Source of the DNA: Spirodela intermedia
Taxonomy: Eukaryota > Streptophyta > Magnoliopsida > Alismatales > Araceae
DNA: 64,000 nt
Reading direction: 5' to 3'
Assembly: GCA_902729315.2 (NCBI GenBank)
Contig: LR746277.1
Span: 3,353,001 to 3,417,000, forward strand
Made by a program: the position numbers and the translations under genes. The first letter of the stretch is position 1, and each line of letters starts with the position of its first letter. Below, piece after piece: positions 48,876 through 59,788 of this stretch. The notes under the pieces are model-generated. The model did not search any database. It saw only the letters and a list, made by a program, of their open reading frames with translations, and was not told the origin of the DNA.

Positions 48876-51800
48876 TAATGTGAGTTAGTCATTGTATAGT
48901 AAATCACGCAAATTTAAAATTTATAAAACTAGAAAATACAAATTTTTAGATATTTAGAAATATTTCTAAACATATATCAATTATAATTCAATAAAACTTT
49001 CAAAAATAATAGTAATTTTTCAAGTCGATCATAAGGATGTAATATAATATCAAGTAATTATTCAAAATTTTCCTCAAAGAAGACTATTTTCTATGAATTT
49101 ATATTGAAAAATAAAAAATAAATATATTTAAAATTCACAAAAAGGGAAATAAGGGTGCGGACCTCACAATGGCATCAACGTCCAATGAACGCAAATTAGG
49201 CAGAAATAAAGTTCCGCCAAGCAATTCTTATGTAAGTGATTATAGATGACTTAATTGATCAAATTAAGATTTATTAAAGTCGAAAGAATTGTATTGGAAT
49301 GAAGTATATCTTGGTAAATTTAAATCACACAAATTATCACTAAATGAAGTGAAAAATAAGTTGAAAGTAGGAAAATAAAGTTCCGGCATCATGGCGGCGA
49401 TACGTTGGTGATATGTCAGTGATGCACCGAAATTCTAAGTGTTCGAGAGGATAGTCGTGTAGTGTCCACAGCCTCAAAAGCTCTCCTTGGATAAGGACGA
49501 TGTGGGCAATCTCTAGATCTCCTTACAAAGTCTAGAGATCAATGAAATGAGTTGTCAAATCATCTCTAGTAGCTGTCACCTAGCGGAGCGAAAAAATGAC
49601 GACTTTGCGACTCTCTAGCAGCTATCACCCGATTGAGAAGAGCTGGATGGAGGTGAGGCGCATGTCACAGAGCTTCATCCTCAGGTCCGTGCAGCAAGAG
49701 GAGGCTCTTCATCGCATCCGGTATGTTCTTAGGAGGTGGCAACTCGTCCTCTAGTAGATCGTCCTCTTCCTAACAGTGGCTTATTCATTGATCAATCAGA
49801 GATGCTTTACTTGATGGATTTGCGATCATTTTATCGTAAATCATTCAGCAATTTTAGTAATAATGCTCCATGATAAGTTTTCATTATCATGAGTTAATAA
49901 TTAGTAAATAATATAGTTTTAATATTAACTCATGATAAATAGATTTATATTTGTGTTAAAATGTGAAAAATAGTTTTTAGTTGATTAACGTGATTTTTTG
50001 GGTAATTATGTAATTTTATATGATTTTAATAATCTTACTTTTGAGATAAATGAAGGAAAAGAAATTAAAATAAACATATAGCAAAATGAGGGAGGACTTA
50101 CCGGCCAATTGGGCTTGCATGTAGGTTAGAACTACAATTGGGCAAGAGCTGTGAGTAGGGGCTCGAGTGGGTTGAACCAAAGGGGGCACATGTGCACCAC
50201 TCCCCTTCCACGTCATTGGTGACTAGCTGGCTGTGGGGCAAGGAGTGGTCGTACACGCGCAAGAAAGTGACTTAATCAGAAATGTAATATTACTATATAT
50301 TCACCAGAAACTTCACCGCACAAGTAATGTGGGACTAAATCTGCATCACACCTTCCCCAAAAAGGGCGAGCAACCAACATAGGTTTGAATCTTCTTAAAG
50401 CTAAAAACTCATATTTTTATATGATTATCATGACTTTCCTGTAGATCATCGGTGAAGGATTAAGCAACCAGAATTGCTAGATCATCGACAAAAATTTCAT
50501 CAACGTGATTCGTGGAGTATTGTTACAAAAATTTATGAACGATTCACGATAAAAGGATCATTAATCCATCAAGTAAAGCATCTCCAATTGATCTACGAAT
50601 AAGCCTATGTCGAGAAGAGGACGATCTGTCAAGAGACAAGTCGCCACCTCTTGTGAGCGTACCAGATGCGATGAAGAGCATCTTCTTGCTGCACAGACCT
50701 GAGGATCAAGCTCCCTGACACGCACCCCACCTCCATCCAGCTCTTCTCCATGAGGTGACAACCGTTAGAGAGCCGCAAAGTCGTCATTTTTTCACTTCGT
50801 CGGGTGACGGCCGCCGAAGACAATTTGACGACCTATTTCATTGATTTCTAGACTTTGTAAGGAGATCTAGAGATTGCCCACATCGTCCTTGTCCAAGGAG
50901 AGCCTTTGAGGCCATGGACACTACACGACTATCCTCCCGAACATTCAAGATTCTGGTGCATTGCCGACACATCGCCACCGCGACACAGGAACTCTATTTT
51001 CCTACTTTCAACTTAATTTTTATTTCATTTAGTGATAATTTTTGATTTTAAATTTACTAAGATATAATTCATTTCATTACGATTCTTCTAGCTTTTATAG
51101 ATCTTAATTTGATCAATTAAATCATTTGTAATCACTTACGTAAGAATTGTTGGGTAAAACTCTATTTCTACCCGATTCCTATTTATCAAGCACTGACATC
51201 ATCTTGACGTCTGTACCCTTATTTCCTTTTTTGTGAATTTTAAATATATTTCCTTTTTATTTTTTAATATAAAATTCATAGAAAATAATATTTTTAAGGA
51301 AAATTCTGAATAATTACTAGATATTATATTACATCCCTATGATCGACCTGTAAAATTACCATTATTTGTGAAAGTTTTATTAAATTATATTTGATATATT
51401 TGTTTAGAAATACTTTTAAATATCCTAAAAATTATATTTTCTAGTTTTATAAATTTTAAATTTGCGTGATTTACTATACAACAACTGAGTCACATCACTC
51501 CACGAATCGCGTTGACAAGATTTTCACCAATGATCCAACAATTCTGGTGGCTTAATCCTTCACCGGTGATCTATAAGAAAGTCATGATAATTAGATAAAA
51601 AATATGAGTTTTGGCTCTAAGAGGATTCAAACCCACATTGATTGCCCGCCTACATGAAAAAGATTGAAATAAGTACTCTAATACCCTTATCAAATGACAT
51701 CATCATAATATATCTTTGTTACAAATAAGGAGTCTTTTAAGTATTAAAATTATCAAACCCTTTTTGAGGAAGGTGTGACATGGGTTTAGTCCTACATCGC

Positions 51801-52262
51801 TTGTGCATCGATGTTTCAAGTGAATATATAATAATATTACATTTGTAATCAAGTCCCTTTCTTGCACGTGTATGACCACTCCTTACCCCACAATTGGTTG
51901 GCTACTAGTGACATGGAAGGGGAGTGACGCACACGTGCCCCTATCGGTCCAAGCCGCTTGAGACCCTACTCGCAACTCCTCCCCAACTGTACTTCCAACC
52001 TACTTGCAGGCATGGCTAGTCAGTGGGTCCTCCCCATTTTGCTATATTTTTATTTTTATTTATTTTTCTTCATTTATCTCAAAACCAAGATTGTAAAAAT
52101 CATATAAATTCGTATAAAATAACACAATTATCCAAAAATTCACATTAATCAATCGAAAACCATTTTTCACACTTTAACACAAATATAAGTCTATTTATCA
52201 TGAGTTAAGGCTAAAACTATATCATTTACTAACTATTAACTCATGATAATGAAGACTTGTCA
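48876..52262 (-). repeat. Solo-LTR-like copy J/L, inserted in I and split by K
   Basis: Pieces 48876-49870 and 51503-52262. Starts TAATGTGAGTTAGTC and ends GAAGACTTGTCA. Flanks TGGAC (48871-48875) and TGAAC (52263-52267) agree at four of five bases. Joining the pieces restores the AATGCTCC(A)CGAATCGCGTTGAC stretch of the consensus. Confidence 0.83.
49871..51497 (+). repeat. Solo-LTR-like copy K, innermost, perfect target duplication (1627 bp)
   Basis: TGATAAGTTTTCATTATC... to ...GAGTCACATCA, flanked on both sides by CTCCA (49866-49870 and 51498-51502). This is the clearest full-length member. Perfect 5-bp duplication and TG...CA ends point to integrase-made insertion, i.e. an LTR. No internal region, primer site or second LTR follows. 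Confidence 0.88.
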
Positions 52263-53069
52263 TGAACCTAAGGATGAAACTCCCTCACATGTGTCCCATC
52301 TCCATTCAGCTCCTCTCCATCAAGTGACAACTATTGGAGAGCCACAAAAGTGTCATTTTTCTACCCCGCCGGGTGTCAATCATTGAAGACGATTTGACGA
52401 CCTATTTCATTGATCTCTAGACTTTGCAAGAAGATATAAAGATTGTCAATATCTTCCTTATCTAAGAAGAGCCTTTGAGGTTGTAGACATTACATGACAA
52501 TCCTCTCGAATACTCAAAATTTTAGTACATCACTAATGCATCACCACTGTGATGTCAAAACTCTATTTTTCTTACTTTCAACTTAATTTTTACTTTATTT
52601 AGACATAATTTAGATGATTTAAATTTTCTAAATTAATCTTCATTTAATTATAATCTTTTAGTTTTTACAAATCTTAATTTGACTAATTAAATCATTTTTA
52701 ATCACTTACATAAGAATTCTCATACAAAACTCTATTTATGCTCAATTCGCATTCGTCAAGTGTTGATATCATTTTGACATCTACACCTTATTTCTCTTTT
52801 TTGTGAATTTTAAATATATTTTATTTTTATTTCTTAGTCTAATTTTTTTAAAAAAAATCATATTCTTCGAAAAAAGTTCTAAGATATTATTCAATATTAT
52901 ATTACATCTCTATAATTAGCTTATAAATTTTTTACTATTTTTAAAACTTTTATTGAATTATAATTAATATATTTATTCAAAAATACTTCTACATAACTCA
53001 AAATTAGTATTTTTTATTTTATAAATTTTAAATTTACTTGATTTACTATACAACAACTAAGTCACATTA

Positions 53070-54189
53070 GTTATTCTTCTAAAAAGCAAACTTTAGAAAC
53101 TTGTTCCTTCTATAATTACTCTCATATTAGTCAAGAATCATAATAAGTATAAATATATTTATTGACAAAAGTTAAAAGAACATAGTTTGGTGGCAAAAGT
53201 ACTAACATTTTTTTCAAAAATATGAATACCCATATGAATAAAAACATATGAAAAGGCTGAAAATAAATAATTATTTTCCCATTGACTCTAAACTACATAA
53301 GCTGAAAAGTAAATACCAATGTGTGAGGAATGTACTCTTCAATTCTTTAATCAAGCAACGTATCTTTATTACCTTGAATATAGAATACCCATCTCTCAAA
53401 TTTCAACAAATCACATAATCAATCTCAAAATGAAGAAAGATAAAAAGGTTTGTTTGAAAGTAAAAGGGAAGAAATGGCTATTGTAGATGTTCTATTATAT
53501 AGAAAAGGTGTATAAGAAGTCATATTTAGGGATTCCTAAACTTCTTTTGTATGATTCTATGATTCTAGTGCATATGTATATAAATATAATGTAAATCAAA
53601 TATGAGGAGAAGAAAGAAAGGCTAATAGGACAAGAGGAACAGGTACTATCATTTGGACCCTTGCTACAAGGCTCTCCCTCCATGGAAGACCCCTTACTTG
53701 GGATATCTTGTGTACTCTTATATATGTTTCTTTCTATACAATGCCTCAGAAGAGTGTTTCATCGCCATCATGTGTTTAGTCATGATTTAAGTCTTAATCC
53801 TTCAAAATCTGTTTTGCAAAAATTTGACACCTAAAATTTGACACCTAAAATGAAAAAAAATACAACTATTTCCAATATTTAACAAGCCAAAAGCTTAAAA
53901 ATAAACTTGGGTGCATTTGAAATTAGCTTTTATTTTCATTAGCTAATCAAGACATGCTCATGGATACTTTTTATGTTGATTCACATAGTTTGAGGTTTCC
54001 TTAGCCTTATTTTCATGATTTTATATTTTTTTCTCCATAAAAATCAAAATCAAAGGGTCAAAAAAAGCATTATATTTACTCAATTAATTCATATTTACTA
54101 TTTCTTTGAATCCATTCATGTGTACTAGTACTTGAAAATTGTAGAAGTTCAATGGTATTGATGAAAGGAAAAAAATTACCAAGAAATAT
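53070..54189. other. No gene seen
   Basis: AT-rich DNA without recognised features. Confidence 0.5.
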
Positions 54190-54420
54190 TTACCAGCATT
54201 TGGGAATCACTATTGTTGGTGGAGCCTCACCAATAAGACCTATTAACTCTATGCAAGATAAGATACTATTATGGCACTTGAGATTGGGCCATATTAGAGA
54301 GAATACTTTGAAGTAACTAAGCAAGGACTACTTAAGGGAGTCCAAACTTGTAAATTAGGTTTCTTCAAGCATTCTATAATGGGAAAAAAATGTAAGGTGC
54401 AATTCAAAATAAGTATTTAA
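54190..54420 (+). mobile_element. Copia GAG-pre-integrase fragment
   Basis: Codons at 54272-54313 give WHLRLGHIRENTLK, the hallmark of the GAG-pre-integrase domain of Copia Pol, followed after a stop by LSKDYLR. Further down, sequence resembling the zinc-binding segment is degenerate. No LTR is visible nearby. The open frame at 54452-54658 that follows has no recognisable domain. Confidence 0.65.
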
Positions 54421-54659
54421 TTGCAACATAACTTTGAAAATATGAAAATATGTGGTAAATTCTTATAAATTTCTTATGTTAATATTGTATGGAAGAATGT
54501 ACTATGAAAAATCCATTTATTTATGTATGAATAATGTCAAGTTATTATCTTATCCTTTTTTACTTGCTTTGAAAACTTATTATAAACATTCATCTATTAT
54601 GATTCACATAGGTGCACCAATTATCATATCTAGGGGGAGAAATAAAAAACTAGGATAGA

Positions 54660-55685
54660 CTTAAAATTTAGTTTTTGTGAAAACAGCTTTCAATAATAAA
54701 ATCATGGAAGTGAATTCTTCTGATTTCATAGTTGCAGATCCAAGTTTATTTGATAAACCTTTCAGAGTTGTTGATTATCCATGAAGCATTTTAATTCATG
54801 TAGTGATTAGGTGTGAGAGAAATTTGACTAATCTATCAATATAAAAACAAGCATCTATTGGTGACTCCTATTTAGATATGATTCCATCATGGAGACAAAT
54901 ATTCGCAGTTGAAAATAATTACATGTATTAGATACACAATATTTTTTAAAGTGTCATAAAGGGGATGAAAAACTAGGCATGTGCTTGACCAAATATTTTG
55001 ATGTGGTTACTAGAGGAAGATTATGATTAGCTGAAACCATCCCAATATTTTACATAGGTGGAGACATCTCTTTTATGTTAAAAAGGGGGAGACAAGGAAG
55101 ATTTATCTTGCAAAAATCATGAAATGGATGACATGGAATATTTATCTTGCCTAAATATGCTTAAACAAGGTTAAAATCTTTCACAAGTCTAAAGAATCTC
55201 AATAATGTGTATATGTATGGAAGGACATTTTAGTAAGCATACATTATGTAGAATGATTTAATTCATAATCTTGACTATTGAATATTAAGGAATTTCACTT
55301 ACCATTTATTTTTTGTCACATGAACTAAATTAAGACTATATGAGTATAAATATAAAAGTTTAGGCAAAGAAAAATAGTTATTATCATAAGTTCAAGTTTT
55401 AAAATACCTAACTTTCTATATCAGCTAACTTCACCCACATCAACATGTGAGTAACTATCAGAAATCTTTCTAATTGAGTCAAATGTAACAAATCTCTCAA
55501 AAAACCCTCAAGGCATTGAATTAATACTAATTTTTAAAAATACTGAAATTATATTACTGTTCAAGGGAAAAATGGTCCAGAAGTCCAACCTATATTATTA
55601 AAATGATTTTAATATTGCCGGCCTAATTTCATGTACAGTTTAGGTTGACTCTAGAGTGTAGGACCCATGTCTTTACAATGGTTCA
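54660..55685. other. No gene seen
   Basis: AT-rich DNA; possible further decayed retroelement sequence, not assignable. Confidence 0.45.
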
Positions 55686-55689
55686 CATG

Positions 55690-55690
<1 letters not shown>

Positions 55691-55737
<47 letters not shown>

Positions 55738-55782
55738 TATCTAAATATCTATCTATCTATATTTCTATCTCTATCTCTCAAA
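55691..55782. repeat. CT and CTAT microsatellite
   Basis: About 42 bases of near-pure CT followed by CTAT/CTATCT repeats, directly upstream of the protease fragment. Similar tracts sit in the introns of the two full protease genes. Confidence 0.9.
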
Positions 55783-55869
55783 TTATTAAGCATGAGTGAG
55801 CCTTAACAGGGTACTATTTAGAACCCTTTTAAAACTCTTTTTCCAAGGTTGTAATGAAAAAAGACCGAC

Positions 55870-56304
55870 TTGAACCCGACCATGTACTTTCTCCACCTGA
55901 TTGGGATCAGCACCGCCGAGCATCCCATCCCAGTGGCGCCGACGGTCTTCCAGTCCGGCACCATCATCACACGCCTGCCGCCGCCGGCGTACAGCGCCCT
56001 CCGCTCGGCCTTCCGCGGAGCCATGGCACAGTACCCGCAGGCGGACCCCGCCGACCTGCTGGACACCTGCTACGACCTGAGCAGCCTGAAGAACGTCTCA
56101 GTTCCGGCGATCACCCTCAACTACGACGGCGCCAAGGTGCCTTTGGAGCCGACGGGGGTGCTCACCACCGTTGAGGAAGCTCAGGTTTGCCCGGCATTCG
56201 CCGAGAACGAGGAGCCCAGCGACGTGGTCATCATCGGGAACGTTCAGCAGCGAGGAATGGATTATTCATACCAGTTACTGCAGATCGAAGAAAAATACTT
56301 CTGA
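55870..56304 (+). pseudogene. Aspartic protease C-terminal fragment, active site deleted
   Basis: GC-rich open frame equal to the last ~140 residues of an At5g10770-like protease: YFLHLIGIS, ITRLPPPAYSALRSAF, LLDTCYDLS and IIGNVQQR. It is a different subfamily member from the two full copies. It has no signal peptide, prosegment or first catalytic Asp. Where relatives read AGTIIDSGT the fragment has QSGTIITRLP, so about seven residues containing the second catalytic Asp are gone, between two GTII words. After NVQQR the usual strand that ends such proteins is replaced by GMDYSYQLLQIEEKYF. It is 85 bases from the 3' end of the CNL pseudogene, tail to tail. Not an active protease; translation is unproven. 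Confidence 0.85.
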
Positions 56305-56389
56305 ATTGATTAGAAAGTATGAGTAACAACAGATGAATACTCAAAATAGGGAAGAGATCAGTTGCCACTTGCCTGAGAATTCACGCACT

Positions 56390-59077
56390 TCATGTTATCC
56401 TATCAAAGTTGACAGTGATTAAGGGTATGTGCCGGATTTTCTCCCAATCGTCTCCCTCTCCTTTCTTAACCCTAGAATAGAGTTCGTCGGTCATGTTCAT
56501 CAGGGTGAACTCTTTCAGACTAGCTAAGCCCGTCAACCCTTGTGGAAGCATCTTCAACTCCTTGCAGCCATCGATGATCAGCGTCCTGAGGCAGAGCATC
56601 GCCCCATCCTCCACTGTCCATTGGTTCAACTCTTCCAGGTGGTTAAGGACCATCGTTTGCAGCTTGGGGAAGCCATCGTGAGGGCAGGCCATCTCCGTCC
56701 CCCGGTAAGAATTCATCAATAACGGAATTCGGAGGTCAGAGAGCATACCCAGCGAGGGCAATGGATCCCGATCCAATTCAGTGTCCTTCAGCGTGAGCTT
56801 GGAGAGATTGGAAGGCCACTGGTAGCTGATAATCTGGGATTGGTGCGGGCTTTTCACCAGCCCGGACAAGACCAGTGTGTGAAGATTTCCGAGGCTGGAC
56901 AGCCTCAGCCAGATCTCAGGGATCAATATACCTCCCAGCTCCAAGGGGTGAGGCGTGAGAACGTTCGCAATGACACAGAGAGAGCCTTGTAATGAGCACC
57001 TCGAACGCCCCTTATTCGCAGACTCTGGAGATTCGTCAGGCTGGGTAAGCAGCTATTTATCCAGTCGCCGGCCCAGGCTGTCTCTAGAACCCGCAAGCTG
57101 CACAAGCTCCCCTGGTTCATCAGTGGTTCTACTGCGTGAGGAATAAGGACTTGCCGGAGGGCCTTGATCCTCCACACAGCGCTGGTCATTCGCGTGATCG
57201 ACGTCCCCATGGTATCCAGAAACTGTAAGTGAGATAGCTTCCCAACTGATGCGAGGAGGGATCTTATCCCCGTTCTCCTCAAGCCCAGGTATCGCAGATT
57301 GATAAAGTCCCCAACTTACTTCGGCAATGCCCTGATTGGCGCCCCTTCCAAGTCGATCACTCTGATCATTTTCAGCCCGCTCAAAGAGAAATCCACGGGC
57401 GACCATTCAAAGTTGAAACCCAGCAAGGTCCGCAGTCTCGGTGTGGAATGGCGCTGGGAGACGTACTTGCCTGCTCCCTGGTGAAGGGACAGGCGACGGA
57501 GTGGGGAATACTGAAGGCCGGAGTCCTGCACGTTCCTGTGGCAGTTGAAGAAGCTGATCTCCTTGGCCTCTGAAATTGAAAACTCGCGGAGGAGATCATG
57601 GATGCGGCATTTTTTAGAGCCGGTGTCTGACGATACCACAACATGAACTAGGCACCTCTGGACGAGCTCCTCCAGGTACTGCTCTGCTGATTCCTCCAAC
57701 GTTGCATCCTCTCTGTCCTCAACGAAACCCTCCGCGATCCACAGTCTGATCAGCTTCTGCACCTCGATCTCGAAGTCCTGAGGCAAGACGCCGAAATAGA
57801 GGAAGGACCACTTGAGGTGGCGAGGCAAGTCCGCGTAGCTCAGCGCCAGGATTTTCATGCATAGTTGGCCTTCCTCGTCGTGCTGCCAGATGATGGTCTC
57901 CGCTATCCTATTCCATACGATGACTGACCTCTCCTGCTTCGAAAGCAGACCGCCAAGCACCAGCAGCGCCAGGGGCGAGCCCCCACATTTCCCGGCCATC
58001 TGCTTTCCGATCTGCTCAAGATTCACCGAGCAGACTCTTCCGGCATCTTCATATGGGAATGCCTTCTTCAAGAAGAGCTCCCAGCTCTCTTCCTCGTTCA
58101 GGAACCGCAGCTCGTGGGGTGGGGTAGAGGGTCAGCAGATCCAGCGACGTCAAGGGAGCGGGTTGTGATCAGCACCCTGCTTCCGTTCCCAACATCTGGG
58201 AGATGCGGGCCAACAATTCTCCAAACCTCGTTGTCCCACACATCATCCATGACGACCAAATATGTCTTCGCCTTTAGTGACTGGTCCAGCTTCTCCCCCA
58301 GCTCCTCCATCCCCATCCCCCTCAAGTTCCGTCTTCCAAGCCCCGAGACCTGATGTACCAAGTCCACAAGAAGCTCCTTGTCGTTGTACTGCTGGAACAC
58401 ATCGATCCAGGCAGAGAAATCGAAGTGGCATGTAATCTGGGGCTCCTTGTAGACTTTCTTCGCAAGGGTAGTCTTCCCAAGGCCTCCCATCCCAACAATG
58501 GAGACGACGGATCGCCGCTTCACACTCTCGCAAAACAGAAGCTTCAGGACGGTCCTCTTCTCGTCCTCCATGCCGACCACATCAGAGTCGGAGGTGTGGA
58601 GATTCACCCGCCGCCGACGTTGTACTTGCTTATCGACGTAGCTCCTCTTCCCGCCATCAGCGCCGAGCTCCTTGATTCCGTATGTGCTTCTGCTCTCCTT
58701 GATGTCGTCAATCCTCACCCTCAGCAGTTGGATATCTGTGCCGATTGCTGCGTGTGATCAGCTCGCAGGGGACGCAAGCGCAAAGCATGGATCTGACGTT
58801 GTACCCCCTCCTCCACTGTCGCCTCATCTTGACCTTCAGGATGGACTCGATGAGGTCCTCAGCTTGATAAGCCACTTCCCTCACGTCCCTCACCCAGTTC
58901 CCCACCCTTTTTGTCCTGCTCCCGCTTTTCGTCCGCATCTTCCAGGAAGCACTCCATCCGCCGGAGTTCAGCGTGGAGCCGATCCACTTCCTCCTTCACA
59001 TCCCTCAGGAAGATAGCTTCTTCGATGATGAAATCGCCGATTCTTCTCACAACATACGTCAGAACAGATCCAGCCAT
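56390..59077 (-). pseudogene. CNL resistance pseudogene, paralog of 1634-4330
   Basis: Aligns along its whole length with the intact CNL. Motifs persist in pieces: coiled coil (59077-58710), GMGGLGKTT and MDDVWDNEVW (58718-58098 frame), GSPLALLVLGG, IHDLL in place of MHDLL (58071-57316 frame), and LRRs to ITVNFDRIT at 56390. Lesions: one extra T at about 58908-58912; a 2-base loss at about 58743-58752; a 1-base loss at about 58125-58131; a TAA for Gln at 57316-57318; and a 1-base loss at about 56944-56949. Five disruptions rule out a full receptor. The first 350 bases of the coding region are almost identical to the intact gene, unlike the rest. Confidence 0.92.
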
Positions 59078-59788
59078 CCCGTCCTTCCCCCGCTCACCTC
59101 CTAATCTCAGGAGATCTTGAAAGAGAATCTCGCCGTTCTCGACTCCTCCGTTCTCCGGAGGTCAACGGACGCTGCTAAGAATCTATTCCATGGATGTAGC
59201 AGGGATCGTTCGCAGAAGAACCATTCTGTCCCCCTGAAGCCAACCCCACGAGAACGGGTGGCCAGCGACAGCTCCCACCCACTCCCGACCCTGCGGATGT
59301 CAGGAGAAAGAAAATTCGCCGGTAGGACCCGCCGATTACCGCACAGTCGACTGCCGCCGGCCGCAACGGGCAACCCCCTTCGTTCCGCGCCGCCATTCCC
59401 GACCCCGCCCCAGGCCAGGCAACTCCCTGCGGATTGGGGGCATTGCGCTGTGGAAGTGGGACGGCCGTCTGGTGTGGGGGGTGGAGGTGGATTTCTACTG
59501 GAGCTACTGAATCAAACCTGATTTTCCACCTCTTACCAAGCGACCAGCGGAATGGTGCGAACAGAGGAAGATGATCAAGAAAACTGGGAGGGTATTTCAG
59601 TCAATTACTACTGAAGCGCTTTGCCCGGCCGGCGACCGGGAGAAGTGACCGTTTGGCTTTTTTGCGCTTTGAACCAAAAATCCCCGGGGGAAAATATCTT
59701 CTCCTCCCCCGACGGATTAGAAGACTCCGCCACTCTTTCCCTCCCCTATCCTTCTTTCTCGCTTGCAGGCAGGAGATCGCCTGCACAG
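59078..59788. promoter_or_regulatory. Divergent upstream region between CNL pseudogene and TIG
   Basis: 711 bp separating opposite starts. It must include the TIG promoter and 5' leader; the pyrimidine-rich stretch at 59730-59760 just before the ATG fits a leader. Homologous to 4331-5047, with a segment of roughly 34 bp (59217-59250) present only here. No clear TATA box was identified. Confidence 0.6.

Larger units (their letters stand above)
47984..53069 (+). repeat. Solo-LTR-like copy I, outermost of the second nest
   Basis: Pieces 47984-48875 and 52268-53069. The left piece stops in the GAAGAGCCT...TACGTGGAC block and the right resumes CTAAGGATGAAACTCC, continuous in the family consensus. 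It ends CAACTAAGTCACATTA. Flanking 5-mers GTCCT and GTTAT match only partly, as expected for the oldest insertion of the group. Confidence 0.78.
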
